In this document: piece by piece, positions 6,285 through 7,169 of the stretch
How positions within the stretch are numbered: the first letter of the stretch is position 1
Layout of the letters: each line of letters begins with the position of its first letter
Assembly (NCBI GenBank): GCA_035541215.1
Contig: DATKNV010000026.1
Span: 1-7,169, forward strand
Direction: 5' to 3'
Length of the DNA stretch: 7,169 nt
Origin: DASZHJ01 sp035541215
GTDB lineage: Bacteria; Pseudomonadota; Alphaproteobacteria; ATCC43930; CGMCC-115725
The notes under the pieces: generated by a model
Seen by the model: the letters and a program-made list of their open reading frames with translations, nothing else
Told to the model about the DNA's origin: nothing
The model's database searches: none
Translations under genes and position numbers: made by a program

Positions 6285-7169
6285 ATGCGCATGTTGAAGC
6301 TCGGACTATGGTCTTTGTGTGCGCTGCTGCTGGCGGGGGCCGGCGCGGCATGGGCGCAGCAGGCGGCAGCGCCCGAGCCCGGCCGCACCTACCACGTGGG
6401 CTTCTCGCAGATCGTCGATCACCCCGCGCTCAACGAGACCCGGCGCGGTTTCGTCGACGGCCTGAAGCAGGCGGGCTTCGTCGAGGGCAAGAACCTCGAC
6501 TTCCAGGTCCTGATCGCGCAAGGCGATGTCGGCAATGCCCGCAACATCGCGGAGAAATTTCTCGCGGATAAAGTCGACCTGATGGCGCCCTGCACCACGC
6601 CCAACGTGCAGGCGACGATCCGCGTGGCGCAGGGCTCGACGATCCCGGTTGCCTTCGGCTGCGTCACCAACCCCGTCGAGGCCGGCATCCTGAAATCCCT
6701 GGATCAGCCGACCGGCACCAACGTCACGGGCATCTACGGCATCCCGCCGGTCGAGCAGATGTTCGAGATCCTGCTGCAGATCAAGCCCGACGCCAAGACG
6801 ATCGGCACGATCTACAACGCCTCGGAATCGAATTCCGTGGTGATCAACAAGCTCGCCAAGGCCGAGGCGGCGAAGCGCGGCTTGGGCTGGGTCGAGGTGC
6901 AGGTCGCCTCGAGCGCGGAGGTCAAGGCCGCGATCGAATCCCTGGTGGGCCGCGTCGACACGCTGCTGATGCCGCAGGACAACACCGTCGCATCCGCTTT
7001 CGACGCCGTGGTGAAGGTCGCACGCGACAACAAGCTCCCGCTCTTCTCGCTCGACACCTCGACCGTCGAGCGCGGCGCCATCGCCTCCTATGCGCAGAAC
7101 CAGTATCAGACCGGCGTCGATTGGGCGACCGAGGTGGCGGTGCCGATCCTCCTGGGCCGCAACCCCGGC
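6285..7169 (+). CDS. ABC transporter substrate-binding protein, TrpX-like (ABC_sub_bind, COG2984), 3' end beyond window
   Basis: Periplasmic ligand-binding component of the second importer; 295 codons are present with no stop, so roughly the last 30 residues of a usual 320-330-residue protein are missing. Residues 1-24 form a Sec signal peptide: basic MRMLK, a hydrophobic core around LGLWSLCALLLAG, and cleavage after AWA before QQ. The mature part follows the family pattern: YHVGFSQIVDHPALNETRRG, then GLKQAGFVEGKNLDF, a turn at AEKFLADKVDLMAPCTTPNVQA, IPVAFGCVTNPVEAG, VTGIYGIPPVEQMFEIL and a second lobe beginning IKPDAKTIGTIYNASESNS. Permease-ATPase-binding protein order matches a complete three-part transporter. 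The ligand is unidentified; tryptophan, other amino acids or aromatic acids are all possible. Confidence 0.92.
   Translation, partial: MRMLKLGLWSLCALLLAGAGAAWAQQAAAPEPGRTYHVGFSQIVDHPALNETRRGFVDGLKQAGFVEGKNLDFQVLIAQGDVGNARNIAEKFLADKVDLMAPCTTPNVQATIRVAQGSTIPVAFGCVTNPVEAGILKSLDQPTGTNVTGIYGIPPVEQMFEILLQIKPDAKTIGTIYNASESNSVVINKLAKAEAAKRGLGWVEVQVASSAEVKAAIESLVGRVDTLLMPQDNTVASAFDAVVKVARDNKLPLFSLDTSTVERGAIASYAQNQYQTGVDWATEVAVPILLGRNPG

Overview
The window is GC-rich bacterial DNA with G or C at almost every third codon position. The gene families and a typical GC-rich palindromic repeat suggest an alphaproteobacterium, perhaps of Rhodospirillales or Hyphomicrobiales type; this assignment is an inference. 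All seven recognised genes lie on the + strand, tightly packed, and read as one transport-and-catabolism operon or two adjoining ones. No tRNA, rRNA, CRISPR array, transposase or phage gene was seen, and no gene-free stretch exceeds about 160 bases.

Left part (1-2128): the possible last codons of an upstream gene overlap the start of a Tat-exported, spermidine/putrescine-type substrate-binding protein (36-1097). A 158-base gap follows, almost filled by a compound palindrome (1115-1246). This consists of two inverted copies of a two-hairpin unit whose stem tips differ while keeping base pairing. Next is a PotB-type ABC permease (1256-2128) whose likely Shine-Dalgarno sequence lies in the right arm of the palindrome. 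The ATPase and second permease usual for this transporter class are not in the window.

Middle part (2128-4514): two enzymes sit between transporter modules. The first is a TauD/TfdA-type Fe(II)/2-oxoglutarate dioxygenase with an intact HxD...H iron triad. The second is a UbiD-family decarboxylase in which the expected prenyl-FMN, metal and catalytic residues (N142, R147, H164, E206, E250, E255) can all be placed.

Right part (4530-7169): a second, unrelated ABC transporter of the TrpXYZ-like class (COG4120 permease, COG1101 ATPase, COG2984 binding protein). The binding-protein gene has its own strong ribosome-binding site and runs off the right edge after 295 codons.

Inferred logic: the cell imports one or two small organic acids or amino-acid-like compounds, then oxidises (dioxygenase) and decarboxylates (UbiD-type enzyme) them. 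The substrate cannot be read from the sequence. The most unusual points are the two unrelated importers bracketing the enzyme pair and the folded repeat inside the first transporter's cistrons.
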